Shown one piece after another: positions 45,722 through 57,790 of a stretch of DNA of 64,000 bases (positions are counted from its first letter, which is position 1; each line of letters begins with the position of its first letter). The notes under the pieces were generated by a model. It did no database searches. It worked only from the letters and a program-made list of their open reading frames with translations, and was not told the DNA's origin. The position numbers and the translations under genes are program-made. The DNA comes from Ceratotherium simum simum (lineage: Eukaryota; Chordata; Mammalia; Perissodactyla; Rhinocerotidae): positions 4,669,752 to 4,733,751 of the forward strand of contig NW_004454182.1 of assembly GCF_000283155.1 (NCBI RefSeq). Reading direction: 5' to 3'.

Positions 45722-48700
45722 AAAAAATTACGGACTATTTGATTTTCAAATACTTAAAGCAAAAACACCTGATATAATTCTTTATTAAAGTACATTGTTT
45801 CATTATTCATTAAATTCCTTCTTTCAATAAAATTCAGCATTTTAATGTGATGCAACTTAAAAATGAAATAGAGAACAAGCATCTGAAATATTAAGATCAA
45901 CTATGTGTTTATGATATACTCTGTCACATTTTCCTCTTTAGTTGTGACAGTTTATTGTCTTATATAAATTAGGCAAGGTCAAGTATAGCAGTAAAAATTA
46001 TATATGGCTATTTATTGATTTATATTTGAGTTAACTCAGAGTGATTATTTAGTGGCTGGAAGAAATACAAATGGAAGCTTTGCCAAGTAGTCTCAGCAGC
46101 CTATTCCACAGCTGCTCTGAAGTGCATCCTGTTCATTGCTCATAGCGCTATTCTTTGGCATTTGTATTTGGTCACACTGGAGAGCTTAAGGTTAATGCCC
46201 AGTGGACAAGTCCGAATGCACATTCGATACCATCATTATAAGCATGCTTACTTATAAGACACAGAACAGATGAAAGTTCCACCCTGCCTTTGCCCAAGAG
46301 CCCTTCGGAAGATGGAAAAGGATGAATCAGTCCCTTGTTTGCAAAAAAGTGTGACATTAATCATCCGACATCGTGAACCACTAGACAGGTGTCATTTGTT
46401 TTTTAAAGTTATGCTATGTTGTTTGTGGAGCTGCATAAATCTTCAGGGTTCTTTTAAAATAGTCTCCACAGGTACAGCAAATGGGAAGCGAATCTGTCAT
46501 GCTTGAAAATGGTAAAGATCAGCAAGTGCAGAGTTACTGTAAAGCTGACCTTCCTCCTTCATTACTGACTGCCAGAACTCTAAGTGGAGAAAAGATTGAG
46601 GGCGTAAAGACAGTAGAGTGAACTTCATATCACATCTGGAAAGGGTCACACTCATAAACCACAGCATTTATTTAGGGATTTTTCCTGGCAATGTGTTCAA
46701 GAGGACCAAATAATGCAGTTTTTCTCATCTTTTGTGTGAAGGCGTATATTGGATGTCACTTTCGGAGTAACTTGTTATGCAGTCGTGCTTTGGTGGTGGA
46801 GAAAAATACTCTTAATAAATGAGAAGAGAATAAGTTCCGGAGAAGAAAGGCTGACTCAGTTGATCATTATTTGTTTTAATCACCCTGTGCTTTCACGAAG
46901 CTCTCAAATAGACTTGGTTCAAGTCCAGAGCACACAATTGTCATTTGGACAGCAAGTGTTCCAAATGTTGTCACGGTGACAGGGTTTCAACCATTTGTGT
47001 ATCATAATATTAAATTTGAATATAATGTTAAGTTAGTAGGAAGAGGAATTGAAGGATGGATTCTCAGAAAAAATAATACCCTTAAAGGATGTCTCAATTA
47101 GACTAGCTCTGTGAAAAGCATGCAATGGGGCCTATTAGTGTTATTTGCATAGTCTTCTGGATAGATCTAATTCCTTTTTTATACTGCTAAAGTACATAAA
47201 TGAAAACTAGAACTCAGTTATCTCATTATCAGATGAAAACAGCCAGATCTATATTTCCATAGAGATCAAGAGCCTGGCTACCCATTCTTCATAGTATAGT
47301 TATCAGTGGCAGCTAAGATCATCATCTCTGAAAAAATATCTAATATTTTTCTTTCAAGTTTCATCATGTACATTTTAAGCCATGCTAATCACAGTGTTGT
47401 TTATCTTATGATGGATATAAAATATCACTATAGCCTATCTCATGTTTGGATTAAAAGTCCAAGGAATTCTGAGTTGCTTTGAACTCCTGGTTTATCTGTT
47501 AATGTGCTTTTGGCTGCAAGTTGCAGAAACTATGATTCCAACTGACTCAAACAATAGGGGATTTATTTCATACTTACCAGGAAAACCCAAAGTAAAGCAG
47601 GCTTTATGGTCGTTTTATTCAGCTGCCCACTTCTATCATTTTTATGGTTTCCTTCTTTGATTCTGCACCCCCGATTCATGTTGGTTTCACCCAATCTAGT
47701 AGCAAGATGGCAGCAGGGGATACGGATGTCACTTCCAAGCACCTCATCATTCGGGAAGGAGAAAAAAACATTTATTCTTGCATATTTTTCCTGAAAGGGA
47801 GGGAAATATTCCTAGAATCCCCCAGAAGGTAATTTTTCATATCTGATTGGCCAGAGTTCCATCACGTGTCCGTTCTTGAACAAGTAACTGGCAAGAGACA
47901 TAATATGAACCTTAGGAAGATCGGAAACTGCATTAGAGTGGGACTTGAACTCAGTTTCCCCAGATGCATTCGGTTCTGTGGGGGAAGAGTGGAGATTTAG
48001 ATAAAATCTGAGGTTCTGTTTGGAAGAATGAAGAAGAGATTGGATAGAGGGCAGGTAAATAATAGTGTCTATTATACCCTGCTAATTTTATTTGTCCGTG
48101 TTAATGTATGTACAAAATAGAAGACAATGCAACTACTAATCATACTTATCTTTGACATGTCTTGCAGGACATTTTGGGGGAAGCTAATTTACCATACTGA
48201 GTGTATGTATTTATGCTAATATCACAATAAGTTTCTTTGTTGTAGACAGTATTAAATAAACCTACTTAAAAGTAGATGGTGTCAGGATATAGCAGTCTGG
48301 GATTAAATATAGGTTAAGGCTTTTCCACAAGGTAAAACCTGTTTATATGGATAATAGCAAGTTGATGTTAATATATGTAAAATCTACGGTGATATTGAAA
48401 CATGTTTTTGTGTAACCAAGTTGCCTCCCTTACATCATTTTTGGTGCAAATAATGTGTCACATTACTGCTCAGGATGCAGCGTACTTGTGAATTTACATG
48501 CCAATTGCATAAAGATGACTGTCCTCCTTCAAACACCACTTCACCACCCCCACCTCCGCCAAGGTCACCAAGTTGACCTTGGTCAGAGAGTTCTAGATGT
48601 AGAATCTGGAGGATGTTTCAGAGTCTGGGACAGCGAAGCATGCTAAAAAGCAGGCTCTGGACCCAGTGGTAAATGCTTGGGAGAAAGGGGGGGATGTGCA

Positions 48701-49285
48701 CAGTGAAGAGGGCTCCTGGTCAGACTAAGCAGTCCTCCATTCTCAAACACTTCCAGCTCGCTCACATTTCCATGGAGGGCTGGTTGGCCCTGGAATGTTG
48801 GATGTAGAGGATAGAAAAGGTGCCTATATCAGGCCCTTCATAGATGCAAGGTGGAAATTGAGACTATCTGGACTAGTGCCACTAATACACAAGTCATTGT
48901 TGAAAGGGCTCAGAGGCTCCATAATATTGCTGCATTTCAGAAAGGGAAGAGAAGGACTGTCCAAGATGTGAAACTGTTCCCAGAGATTAAATGCACATCG
49001 TGATGGGGAAGGCTAAACCCAGAGGCTCCAGGATGAATGAATCTGTCAGTTTCATGCTCCCTTGAGAGGATTCCTGCCTCCAAAGGACCAAGTTCTAAGA
49101 CTTTCATGTGCCTGGGTACTTTCCAGAGCACATGGTGACCTCGGTGAGCATCTATCTTTAGCCACTTCCTGGATTAAAAATTGCTATCCTTTCTTCCTAA
49201 CTGGCTACCTGGAAGTTATTTTATTTATCTATGTATTTATTTTTAGCATTCAAACACTTACTTGATCTGGCTTATTACTCTCTTC
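45722..49285. other. Mostly unique sequence; old repeat traces at 47.5-48.0 kb
   Basis: No gene seen in 3.5 kb. 46060-46510 is complex and repeat-free, a weak conserved-element candidate. 47505-48000 reads like a diverged dispersed repeat ('ttgcagaaactatgattccaactgactcaaac', 'gcaagatggcagcagggga', 'gattggccagagttccatcacgtg') that I remember seeing in many mammalian loci but cannot name. Short plus-strand frames here have no domains. Confidence 0.45.
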
Positions 49286-50180
49286 TCTCTGCACAAAGGA
49301 AGAAGGTACTACATTCACTTAACTAATGGAAAGACTGCTACTTCTAGAAATAAAGAGGATTGAATAAGAAACCTCTTTCTACAAAACCACAGAAATGCTG
49401 GATACATTGTAACAAAATCATTTTCATGGCATAACTGAGTTTCAAGAAAGAAAGGGAAATTCCCAAACCCCCAAATGACAAGGAAGCTGAAAATCAGAGG
49501 TGAGAAAATGGTGGACCATGCTTGCCCTGAAGGGCATGTGCCAGTCGCCTTAACTCAGGAGCATATTTTTAAGGACCATGCAGGGAAAATGTAACTTAAG
49601 GCCTTGGACCCTTTCAAGGTCGAGAGGAGGGACTGAGAACTCCAAATGTACAGCTGTGACCCTTGAAATTTTAAACTCTCAAAGAAAGACTATACTCGAA
49701 AATAACTTCTGGTCTGCAAAAGGAAATGACAAAGGAATGTGTCGACCTGAACTCTAATTAGGAAAAATGTTTCTCCATTTTGCACATAAAATTCCTGAGC
49801 CTTCAGATGCATTTAGAATTTGAATTTACCATGCTAGTGTCCAGGAAACCTAAGCTGAGAAATGAATGTAAGTAGTCCCAGGTTAGCAGTGCTGAAGAAG
49901 TAGTTGCAAATATTTTCTGGAGGCCTAGGTACTTAATCTAAATTGTACAAGATACCCACAATAAAACCTAATCAAATATGAGCCCCCAATACAAAATTGC
50001 AAAATATAAAATAAAGCTAGTCACCATGTGTGACATTCAGCAGAAACAAACAAACAAAATAATACTCTCAGGATCTTGCAATAATACATTTATTTGTTTG
50101 GAGTATAAATATCTGTTTTAGTAATGATTAAAGAAATAAAATGTGAAATTGAAAACATGAGAAAAGAACAAACTACAATT
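49286..50180 (+). mobile_element. Sense L1/HAL1-type LINE, 5' part
   Basis: Text as in old L1/HAL1 5' regions: 'agaggattgaataagaaacctctttctac', 'gctggatacattgtaacaaaatcattttc', aattaggaaaaatgtttctc, 'gcatttagaatttgaatttaccatgctagtgtccagg', 'gtactaatctaaattgtacaag'-like text, 'gtcaccatgtgtgacattcagcag', 'attaaagaaataaaatgtg'. It is split at 50180 by an ERE. Confidence 0.7.
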
Positions 50181-50436
50181 TATTTATTTTTTTTTGCTGA
50201 GGAAGATTTGTCCTGAGCTAACATCTGTTGCCAATCTTCCTCTTTTTTTTTTTTCCGCTTGAGAAAGATTAGCCCTGAGTTAACGTATATGCCAATCTTC
50301 CTCTATGTTGTACGTGGGTCACCACCTCAGCATGGCTGACGAGTGATGTATGTCCATGCCTGGGATCTGAACCTGAGAACCCGGGCTGCCAAAGCGGAGC
50401 ACGCTGAACTTAACCACCGCATTGTGGGGCCGGCCC
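50181..50436 (-). mobile_element. ERE SINE, short form with two tail modules (minus)
   Basis: Reverse complement: gctgaggaagatttgtcctg, 'gagctaacatctgttgccaatcttcctc', second module 'agttaacgtatatgccaatcttcctc', 'cagcatggctgacgag', 'gagaacccgggctgccaaagcgg' and a TGTGGGGCCGGCCCC head. Imperfect TSD aaactacaattt / aaagttacaattt. Inserted in the sense L1. Confidence 0.95.
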
Positions 50437-50450
50437 CAAAGTTACAATTT

Positions 50451-50900
50451 TTTAAAAATCTTCAAGAAACAGTGTTATAAACAAGTCACAAAATGAAATG
50501 AGGCACTTGTCACATATATAACTAATAAGATTATTATTCGGTGTGTATTAAAAACTCATTCAAGTCAATGAGAAAAAAAGAGAACAAAACAGGAAAAAAA
50601 AGCAAAATATACAAATAAAAATTTTGCTAAAACTCAAGTGGCCAATACACTTGAGAAAAGATATTCAATCTCATTAGTAATCAAGATAATCAAGTGAAAA
50701 TCACAAGATATTTTATACCGATGATGTTGGCTAAGAATAAAAAGTGAAACAATAGAATTTTTGACAAGGATGCACAACAGCAGGAATTTTTTCTGCTGTT
50801 ATCTGATAAAGTTGAAGACGTAAATGTCCTCTAACCTAGCTCTTCCGCACAATTCATACAATTGATAGCAGTTACCTTCATAGAGGAGAAAGGAGAATGG
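50451..50900 (+). mobile_element. Sense L1, 3' ORF2-like part after the ERE
   Basis: Sense L1 3' phrase set: 'caagtcaatgagaaaaaaagagaac', 'aagtggccaatacacttgagaaaagatattcaatctcattagtaatcaag', 'aagtgaaaatcacaagatattttatacc', 'ttttgacaaggatgc'. Compared with 49286-50180 this is a distant part of the element, so the middle is missing or two LINEs abut. Confidence 0.7.
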
Positions 50901-50979
50901 AACTAGAGAGGGCACACACAAGATTTCACGTATTGCTAATTGTCTGTTTCTTAAGACGCATGGAAAAGAACATGGATTT

Positions 50980-51180
50980 TTATTTTATTTCTTTTTAAAG
51001 CATACATTTATTATATATATATTTATTTATATAAAATATATAGTATATAAATATAAAATTAATCATATTTATAATATTATTATATAAATAAGACAATAAA
51101 AACATATTTATTAAAACAATAAAAACATATATTTTTATATAACTAAAACAATAAAAACAATATAAAACTAAAAAAGAGAG
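50980..51180. repeat. AT-rich low-complexity tract with a degenerate tandem unit
   Basis: Almost pure A/T from 50980. From about 51090 to 51165 a unit like acaataaaaacatat recurs about three times. Minus-strand isoleucine/tyrosine-rich frames here are composition artefacts. Confidence 0.85.
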
Positions 51181-51208
51181 AGCCACTGAGGACTATGTTA
51201 AAACAATA

Positions 51209-51408
51209 TGCCAGCCCGGTGGCATAGCAGTTGGGTTCACATACTGTGCTTCGGTGGCCCAGGGTTTGCAGCTTTGGATCCTGGGCACGGACCGATGGTC
51301 GCTTGTCAAGCCACACTGTGGCAGCATCCCATATAAAATAAAGGAAGATGAGCACGGATGTTGGCCCAAGGCCAATCTTCCTCAGCAAAAAAAAACAAAC
51401 AAAAAAAC
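51209..51408 (+). mobile_element. ERE SINE, short form with one tail module
   Basis: Sense SINE with a slightly shortened head (tgccagcccggtggcatagc), 'ctgtgcttcggtggcccagggtttgcagc', tttggatcctgggcacggac, 'gtcaagccacactgtggcagcatccc', one module (gagcacggatgttggcccaa) and an A-rich tail. TSD unclear. Confidence 0.92.
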
Positions 51409-51423
51409 ATGACATTGTACCAG

Positions 51424-51540
51424 GGGTTTCTCAACTAATAGTGTGGATTCAAGTTATGTATTATATATGTATTTTAAATTCACCTGGATTCACTTCCGAA
51501 GATTCTGATTTAGTAGATTTGGGGCATTTGGGGTGAAGAG
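51424..51540 (-). mobile_element. MER5-like hAT-Charlie fragment
   Basis: Antisense MER5-type text: 'ggtttctcaactaatagtgtgg', 'attcacctggattcac', 'gaagattctgatttagtagatttggggc'. It sits immediately after the ERE tail. Confidence 0.7.
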
Positions 51541-54500
51541 AGTGGGGAGAGGAGATAGTGAATTTGTTGTACACAAAGTGTTGAGACTACTCCGTTTCTC
51601 CATTTGTGTTAAGGAATCTGGATAAACAATATTCTTATCAAATAATAGAACAGAAATTTAAGTGCCTTTGGCTAACTATGGAAGAAAATGAATTACTTTC
51701 ATAAATGTATCTATCTTGATGAGCCAAGAAATTTTAACAAGTTAGCTTTTTTCTTTTCTAAACTATTTTGTTAATGATAGTGGAACTTTTATTCATTGTG
51801 AGTGACTTTAGGTATTGGCTAAGGTGACGTTTTGAGACAATTTTACAACACCAAGTTTTTATTACAATATTTCCTAAGCAAAGACACTTGTTTTCACAAT
51901 TCTTCAGATAAGTTGCAGCAGAGTTGACTAAAATTTTTGTGCAGTTGCAACCTCACATAAATGGCTTGATAGTCATATTGCTGTCTTGCCACTTACCTCT
52001 TCTCTGTTCTCTGTTGCACATGAAGTCAGTTGGTTCTTTGCCTGTCCAAGACAAGTGCATCTATGGAGATGTAGAAGCTTCTAGAATGGATCTAGGCAAG
52101 ACTTACTGTTATGGGTAGTTGTGATTCAGATTTCAGTCTTCCTTACAGCCCTCACATGCAAATGAAAATGTACATTCAAAGGAGCTATTTTGTTGCATAC
52201 AGTCTGCAGTGTCAATGAAAATTTGATAGAGGAATGAAGTCTAACACCAGGTGAATTATGGTATATAGGATTATGAGTTGATTTTCATCATATGAATAGA
52301 ATAGGGGGACATAGACAGATTTTTATTATACTTTGCCAGAAATTCCATATTAAATTTTTCCCTATGAAGACATAGATACAAATACTTATAAAGTATTTTA
52401 ATTCTCCAGTAAGTAGAAATAACTTCACCAATTTTAATCTTTAAATTAAATTTAGAAACAAATTATTTATGTGCAAAAAGTATTATAATCGAACGTTCGT
52501 ATGAATATTTAATATATTCATAGAATTTTGCATAAGATTTATTTAAAATGTTAGCTTGTATGGCAATGATTGCATACATGTTTTCCAATAATTACAGATA
52601 TACAATACCCAAGATGAGGCATTTCAGATTTCCCAAACCCAATAAGGAGAGAATCAACAATGCAATTTTCCTTGGATTCTTTATTTGAAAATCAACAATG
52701 TTTATTTACACTAATCCCAATATATTTTCAAATGTATATTTTGGGGGATTTTTAATGGGGGGAAAATGCACATTAAGGTTTCCTCCTGCTATATGTAAAG
52801 TACAAATAAAAATAGTGTGAAACTCTTTTAGAAAAATAATGATAGGCACCAGATTAACTATTTTGACATCAAATGTGATGCTATTAGATGATTTTCTGGT
52901 ATAAATTAAAAACAGAAAGAGGATAGAAATAAGTGGTCTGTAGAGCTTGAGAAAATGAGTAAAGGAAATCTAGAAAATGAAAAGCATCAGGAAATGACAT
53001 TTATTGTGTGACTTATTTTTATAGTTATTGACAGTGACTTTATCAGAATTACTCTTTGTTTAAAGGTGCTTAGAATGCAGAGATTATTGGATGGATTTTA
53101 CTCAGTATAACTGTGGTTTTAAATGTCTTCTCTTTTTCTCATATCTTTTTATTTATAATTATGCTTATGGAATGTATATTTTACCAGAACATTCACACAT
53201 GAAGAAAAGCAGCAAACAGTGCAGCCACGGTGAGATGTGCAGGTTGTGCAGTAGCTAGGTGCACACCCTAGCCTGGAAATTTGCTCCTGTCCACTGCTTT
53301 ACATGGTTATGCATCCAATTCACACCTCAGCAAAATGACCAATTATTATGTGACCTGGACCTTCAGGTTGGAGGATAATTGTTGAAGTGTGTTATACAGT
53401 AACCATTATCCGTTAAAAAGTTAAGGATGCACAGCTGTGTCATTAGGACAACTGACAAACCAACAAAGAAGAAAAAAAACTAAAGGGCTGATGTTATTCC
53501 AAACCCTTCATATTCTCTCTTTATCTCGAAAACAAGAATAATATTTACCTACAGATACTATGCATTTGATTATTTATTTAAACTTTCCTTGGTATGATTT
53601 GCCAATATAATTTTTTTAGGTTTGTATCATTTTGGTGTTAAACGGATGCCACAGCAGTAGAGGGGAGAGTTGAAAATCAATGACCAGAATTATAGCCTTG
53701 GTCAAGTTTTAGGTCCACTGAGCAGATTCATGGCAGGCAGGCATCATGCTGTTCCCATCCTGGTTAGAACACATCACAAGCTTCCTCTTCATCCATCTCA
53801 GGATGCCTCCAGCTATCTAAGTGACATTTTCTTTAATCAGAGGAAGCAGCTAATTGAATCCTTTGGATTGATACTAAGAATGAAATTTTTTACAATAAAT
53901 AAATGGACTTATGGCTAAGATGGAAGCAAGTTTGTCCCCCCCATTGTAAATGTGTCATGGCCCATTAGGGTCATTGCTCTCCCAGACCCTGGGACACTTT
54001 TCCATTCTCAAAGCATGGCCAAACTGGCACACAAGCAAGAAGGTGTAAAACACTTTCTACTTGCTTTGCTTTGCCTGCCTTTCTTCCTTAGAGAATTTCG
54101 TTGAGCAGAGAACAGGAAACCTTCTGCTGTATGGAAACCGCTTTCTGGCTAGTAGCTTTTCACCAACTGTCTCCCCATTACCATTTTAGACACCCATTTG
54201 GAAGCTATAACTTAAAATAATGCAAAACAAACAGGCACAGAGGTGGTGAGGACTTGTTTTACCCCAAGTTGTGAAGTTAGTAGCAGGAAGGAGCAGAAAT
54301 TGGAAGAAACAAGAGAGCCAGGCTCTCTGAGGAATGTAGAGCTTCACGCGTTCCTTCTGACAAGGGAAGAATGGCAGACTTTAACTTATTCAGCAATAAA
54401 TTCCACTCAGCCTGGTCATCTGACCAGAGAGCAGGAACAAGAGATTTATCCTTAGTCCAGCAGAGCCAAACCAGATAAATGACTGATGGAGAGAGACGGG

Positions 54501-54779
54501 TATTTGGTCATGCATATTGACTGTCTGCCCTCCAGGTTAAAAGAGGATTCTAACAGTCACAGAAGGGCTGTAAGTATAGAATCCATCCAAACAATGAACA
54601 ATGTGCCTGACAAGAGCTTACCCTATTCCAAGATGGCTAAGGTGAGAACACGCAAGATACAGCAACTACAAAAGATCCTGCACGTAAAATAAAGGGAACA
54701 CCGGCTGCAGGATATGTAAGAATAGGATGTTCTATGGAAACAGTTCATTGAAGAGCGTAAGTGAAGAAATATCTGCAAT
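51541..54779. other. Unique sequence, nothing assigned
   Basis: No gene seen across 3.2 kb. 52440-52800 is AT-rich with homeodomain-type words and a lone palindrome cgaacgttcg at 52490-52499. 53640-53910 and 54060-54700 are more complex and contain 60-82 codon plus-strand frames (53670-53918, 54243-54455, 54486-54692) with no recognisable domain, shared frame or splice support. Confidence 0.5.
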
Positions 54780-54960
54780 TTCTGTTTTTTAACTTAATTA
54801 AAAAAAAATCAAAGTAATATGTGCACATGTGAACAAATACCATGGTACAGAAAAATTTAAGGAAGGCAAAGGAATCACGCTCTTCCACTCGTATGCCCTG
54901 TCCCACTTCCCAGAGGCAAATTCTACGAAGTTTTTCTGCTCTTACTTATTTCTAGGTTTG
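54780..54960 (-). mobile_element. Old L1 3' region fragment (antisense)
   Basis: 'aaagtaatatgtgcacatgtgaacaaataccatggtacag', 'cccacttcccagaggcaaattctacgaag' matches the antisense L1 3' pattern (AAAGTAATACATGTTCATT...CCAGAGGCAACCACT). Short. Confidence 0.55.
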
Positions 54961-55705
54961 CTTTCACAAGTCTAGAAATTATTCTTAAGCCTTCGTTTCC
55001 TGACCAGTTTCAGACAGTTATCTATTCATTCTCGGTTATAACAGAGGAGGATTCAGTTCATCTTCATTACCTACCTCCCAAAGTTTGATATTTACATTAT
55101 TACCCCAATTAGTTACCATTGTAATTTTAAATAATGTCTTTAAACTTTACTTCCTTTTGCCATAGGCATTTAACAGTATCTCTTGGTAATCCTATTAGTG
55201 TTCTTGCTCTTTTCTCTTTCATTTTTTCTTCCTAATGTCTTACTTTCTGTTACTTTTACATTTTCAAGGTTATTCAATGTGCATTCTGTCTTGCAATACG
55301 TTATACATATTAAATATACATTCTCTCTATACATACATTCATGTGTGTGTTTATGATTATATATGTTTATATGCATGTACAGCCTCTAAGTCAATAATAT
55401 TTTACATTATTAAGAGTGTATTAATAGTGTTCAATATCAGGCCAATTTTGGTATGTTAGGGTTACATTTCCTTTCTGGTCTAACGTCATGATGTCTTTTA
55501 ACTTCATCAATGCTTCAACTCATGCCACAGTTTTGTTTACTCCATATTTGGATAGAATATTTTTGTACCATTTTTTTCCCTTAAACTGTCTAATTGCAAT
55601 ATAAACACAATATACAAAAACACTAAATTCAGATCATGATTTCTACTGTAAAGAAAATAAAACATAGTTAGATGAAAATCAGTGACTGGTGGAGGTGCTC
55701 CTTTA
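54961..55705. other. Unique T-rich sequence, nothing assigned
   Basis: No gene seen. Might include more of an old LINE but no specific phrase was recognised. Confidence 0.45.
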
Positions 55706-56260
55706 GACTGAGTCATCAGGGAAGGTCTCACTATGTAGGTAGCACATTAGTTATGACGTGAGAGGTCAGAAGAAGCCAACCACGTCAAGGTCTGGGGGAA
55801 GGCTCTTCCAAGCTGAGGAAGCAATGAGGTCAGATGTGGGAAGTAAAAGACAGAGAAAAATGAAGATAGTGTATATTTGGGCTTGAGTAATTGGGTTAGG
55901 GCATTTATGATATGGAAAAGACTTAGGACAAGGAGGTTGGGGTGTGGAGTGTAGCGAGAGATGCGAAAATTGAAATAAACATGGATATCAAATGGAAATG
56001 CAATGTAGGCAGTTAGATATATTGAGTCTGTTTCAGAGGAGGAGTCAAAAGTGAAGATACATGGTTGGGAGGTTTGGTGTTACTGGATGGCATGGGACTG
56101 GATGAGATAACCTGGGGTATAGAGAAAGAATAGAAGAGAAGGATTTAAGACAAGACTTGAGGAACTCCAATGTTTAGAGGTAAAGCAGAGAAAAATGACA
56201 CCACCAAGAAGATGAAGAAGGAGCAGTCAGTGAGAATTTTAGAAGTCCTATCTAGACTAT
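55706..56260 (-). mobile_element. L2 LINE (antisense)
   Basis: Antisense L2: 'cagggaaggtctcactatgtagg', 'ctgggggaaggctcttccaagctgaggaagc', 'gtaggcagttagatatattgagtc', 'ggcatgggactggatgagataacctgggg', 'cttgaggaactccaatgtttagagg', 'aagaaggagcagtcagtgag'. It overlaps in family position with 13804-14590 and extends further toward the L2 5' side. Confidence 0.87.
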
Positions 56261-56368
56261 GAAGTGTCCATTCCAGTGTCTTTCTTGTTAATGTTTATTT
56301 GTTTATATTGGTCTTCTCTTTCCTGCCCCTGGTTGTCCACATGCTTAGCAATCCTTAGTAGTGTTTTC

Positions 56369-56671
56369 TTTTTTTTTTTTCTTTTTTTGTGAGGAAGATC
56401 AGCTCTGAGCTAACATCCGTGCTAATCCTCCTCTTTTTGCTGAGGAAGACCGGCCCTGAGCTAACATCTATTGCCAATACTCCTCCTTTTTTTTCCCCAA
56501 AGCCCCAGTAGATAGCTGTATGTCATAGTTGCACATCCTTCTAGTTGCTGTATGTGGGACATGGCCTCAGCATGGCCGGAGAAGCGGTGCCTCGGTGCGC
56601 ACCAGGGATCCGAACCCGAGCTGCCAGCAGCGGAGCGTGCACACTTAAACGCTAAGCCACGGGGCCGGCCC
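56369..56671 (-). mobile_element. ERE SINE, long form with two tail modules (minus)
   Basis: Reverse complement: T-rich tail, 'gaggaagatcagctctgagctaacatccgtgc', second module ccggccctgagctaacatct, 'cccaaagccccagtagatagctg', 'agcatggccggagaagcggtgcctcggtgcgc', GGGATCCGAACCCGAGCTGC and CACGGGGCCGGCCC head. Perfect 12 bp TSD agtagtgttttc at 56357-56368 and 56672-56683. Confidence 0.97.
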
Positions 56672-56683
56672 AGTAGTGTTTTC

Positions 56684-57548
56684 ATATTTGAGACAAAAGA
56701 ACCAGGTAACCAGTGTGGATTTCTTCTAATGCAATAAAAACAGATCTGTTGTCCACTGAGGGCAAGATGGGTCATGTAGAGTGAGAGACTTAGGGAATCA
56801 ATTATGTTAAGATGGATTTAAAGTCTTCTTTTCATATTTAAGAATTGTGAACTAATAATGTATTAAGGAATTTAGAATATTTTTTATTTCCTTCTAGTTT
56901 TTATGCCTTTCTGATTTACAGACCATCTCTCCAAATGGTTAGGATGCCGCTTCACATATCACGTGAAATTAGAATTTCTAAACAGCTTCAGATAGAACAT
57001 GTATTGATGGGGAAATAAGAACTTAATTTTATCCATTGTCTATACACATTCTGACCAAAATAACTAATTTAGAAAAAGCCATAAATTGAGTAAAATAGTA
57101 AATAAAACATCATAGTTGCTGCTGATTTCATTAGCTGATATTTTTACACTCTTACTGATAAAGATGCAATTTAAATGATTTTAGCATTTTGCTTTGATTC
57201 TGAAGGTAAAGCAAAAAATACAAATGTGAAGAATATCAAGAAGAGAGCATTGACTTACTGCTGTTAACTTGCTCTATTTTCTTATCAATAGATTGTCATT
57301 TTGTGGAAATATTCATATGTGTTTAAAACAGAATGACAGAATATACGACAGGGATTTTAAAAACAGTCAATCTGAATGTGTTCCATTAGTGCTATTCTTA
57401 ATAGAAACATATATGACAATGTTGATCTTGCTCAGTGATTTTATTTTGCCATCTTAACATTTCTGTTTTGTCAAAGTTTACTATTTCCTTCATTCTTCTT
57501 TTTGACAAACTACTCAAAAAAACCCACCCTCCAAAATAAGGCTGTGTT
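56684..57548. other. Unique AT-rich sequence, nothing assigned
   Basis: No gene or repeat signature noticed. Confidence 0.5.
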
Positions 57549-57790
57549 GGCTGGCCCTGTGGTGTAATTGTTGAGTTTGGCATGTTCTGCTTCAGCGGCC
57601 CTGGTTCGTAGGTTTGGATCCTAGGCGGAGACCTACACCACCACTCAGCCATGCTGTGGTGGCGACCCACATATAAAGTGCAGGAAGATTGGCACAGATG
57701 TTAGCTCAGCGGTAATCTTCCTCAAGCAAAAAAAGAGGAAGATTGGCAACAGATGTTAACTCAGGACTACTCTTCCTCAGCAGAAAAAAG
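57549..57790 (+). mobile_element. ERE SINE, short form with two tail modules
   Basis: Sense SINE: ggctggccctgtggtgtaat head, 'gagtttggcatgttctgcttcagcggccc', ggtttggatcctaggcggag, 'cagccatgctgtggtggcgaccc', module 1 ggcacagatgttagctcagc, module 2 gattggcaacagatgttaac, A-rich end. TSD not clear. Diverged, so an older copy. Confidence 0.93.

Noticed and set aside
47505..48000. Possible ancient gene fragment because frames at 47442, 47606 and 47644 overlap
   Set aside because: Text looks like a diverged dispersed repeat. Frames are in different registers and share no domain.
54243..54692. Two consecutive plus-strand frames suggestive of a two-part gene
   Set aside because: Separated by stops, different registers, no splice signals or homology that I recognise.
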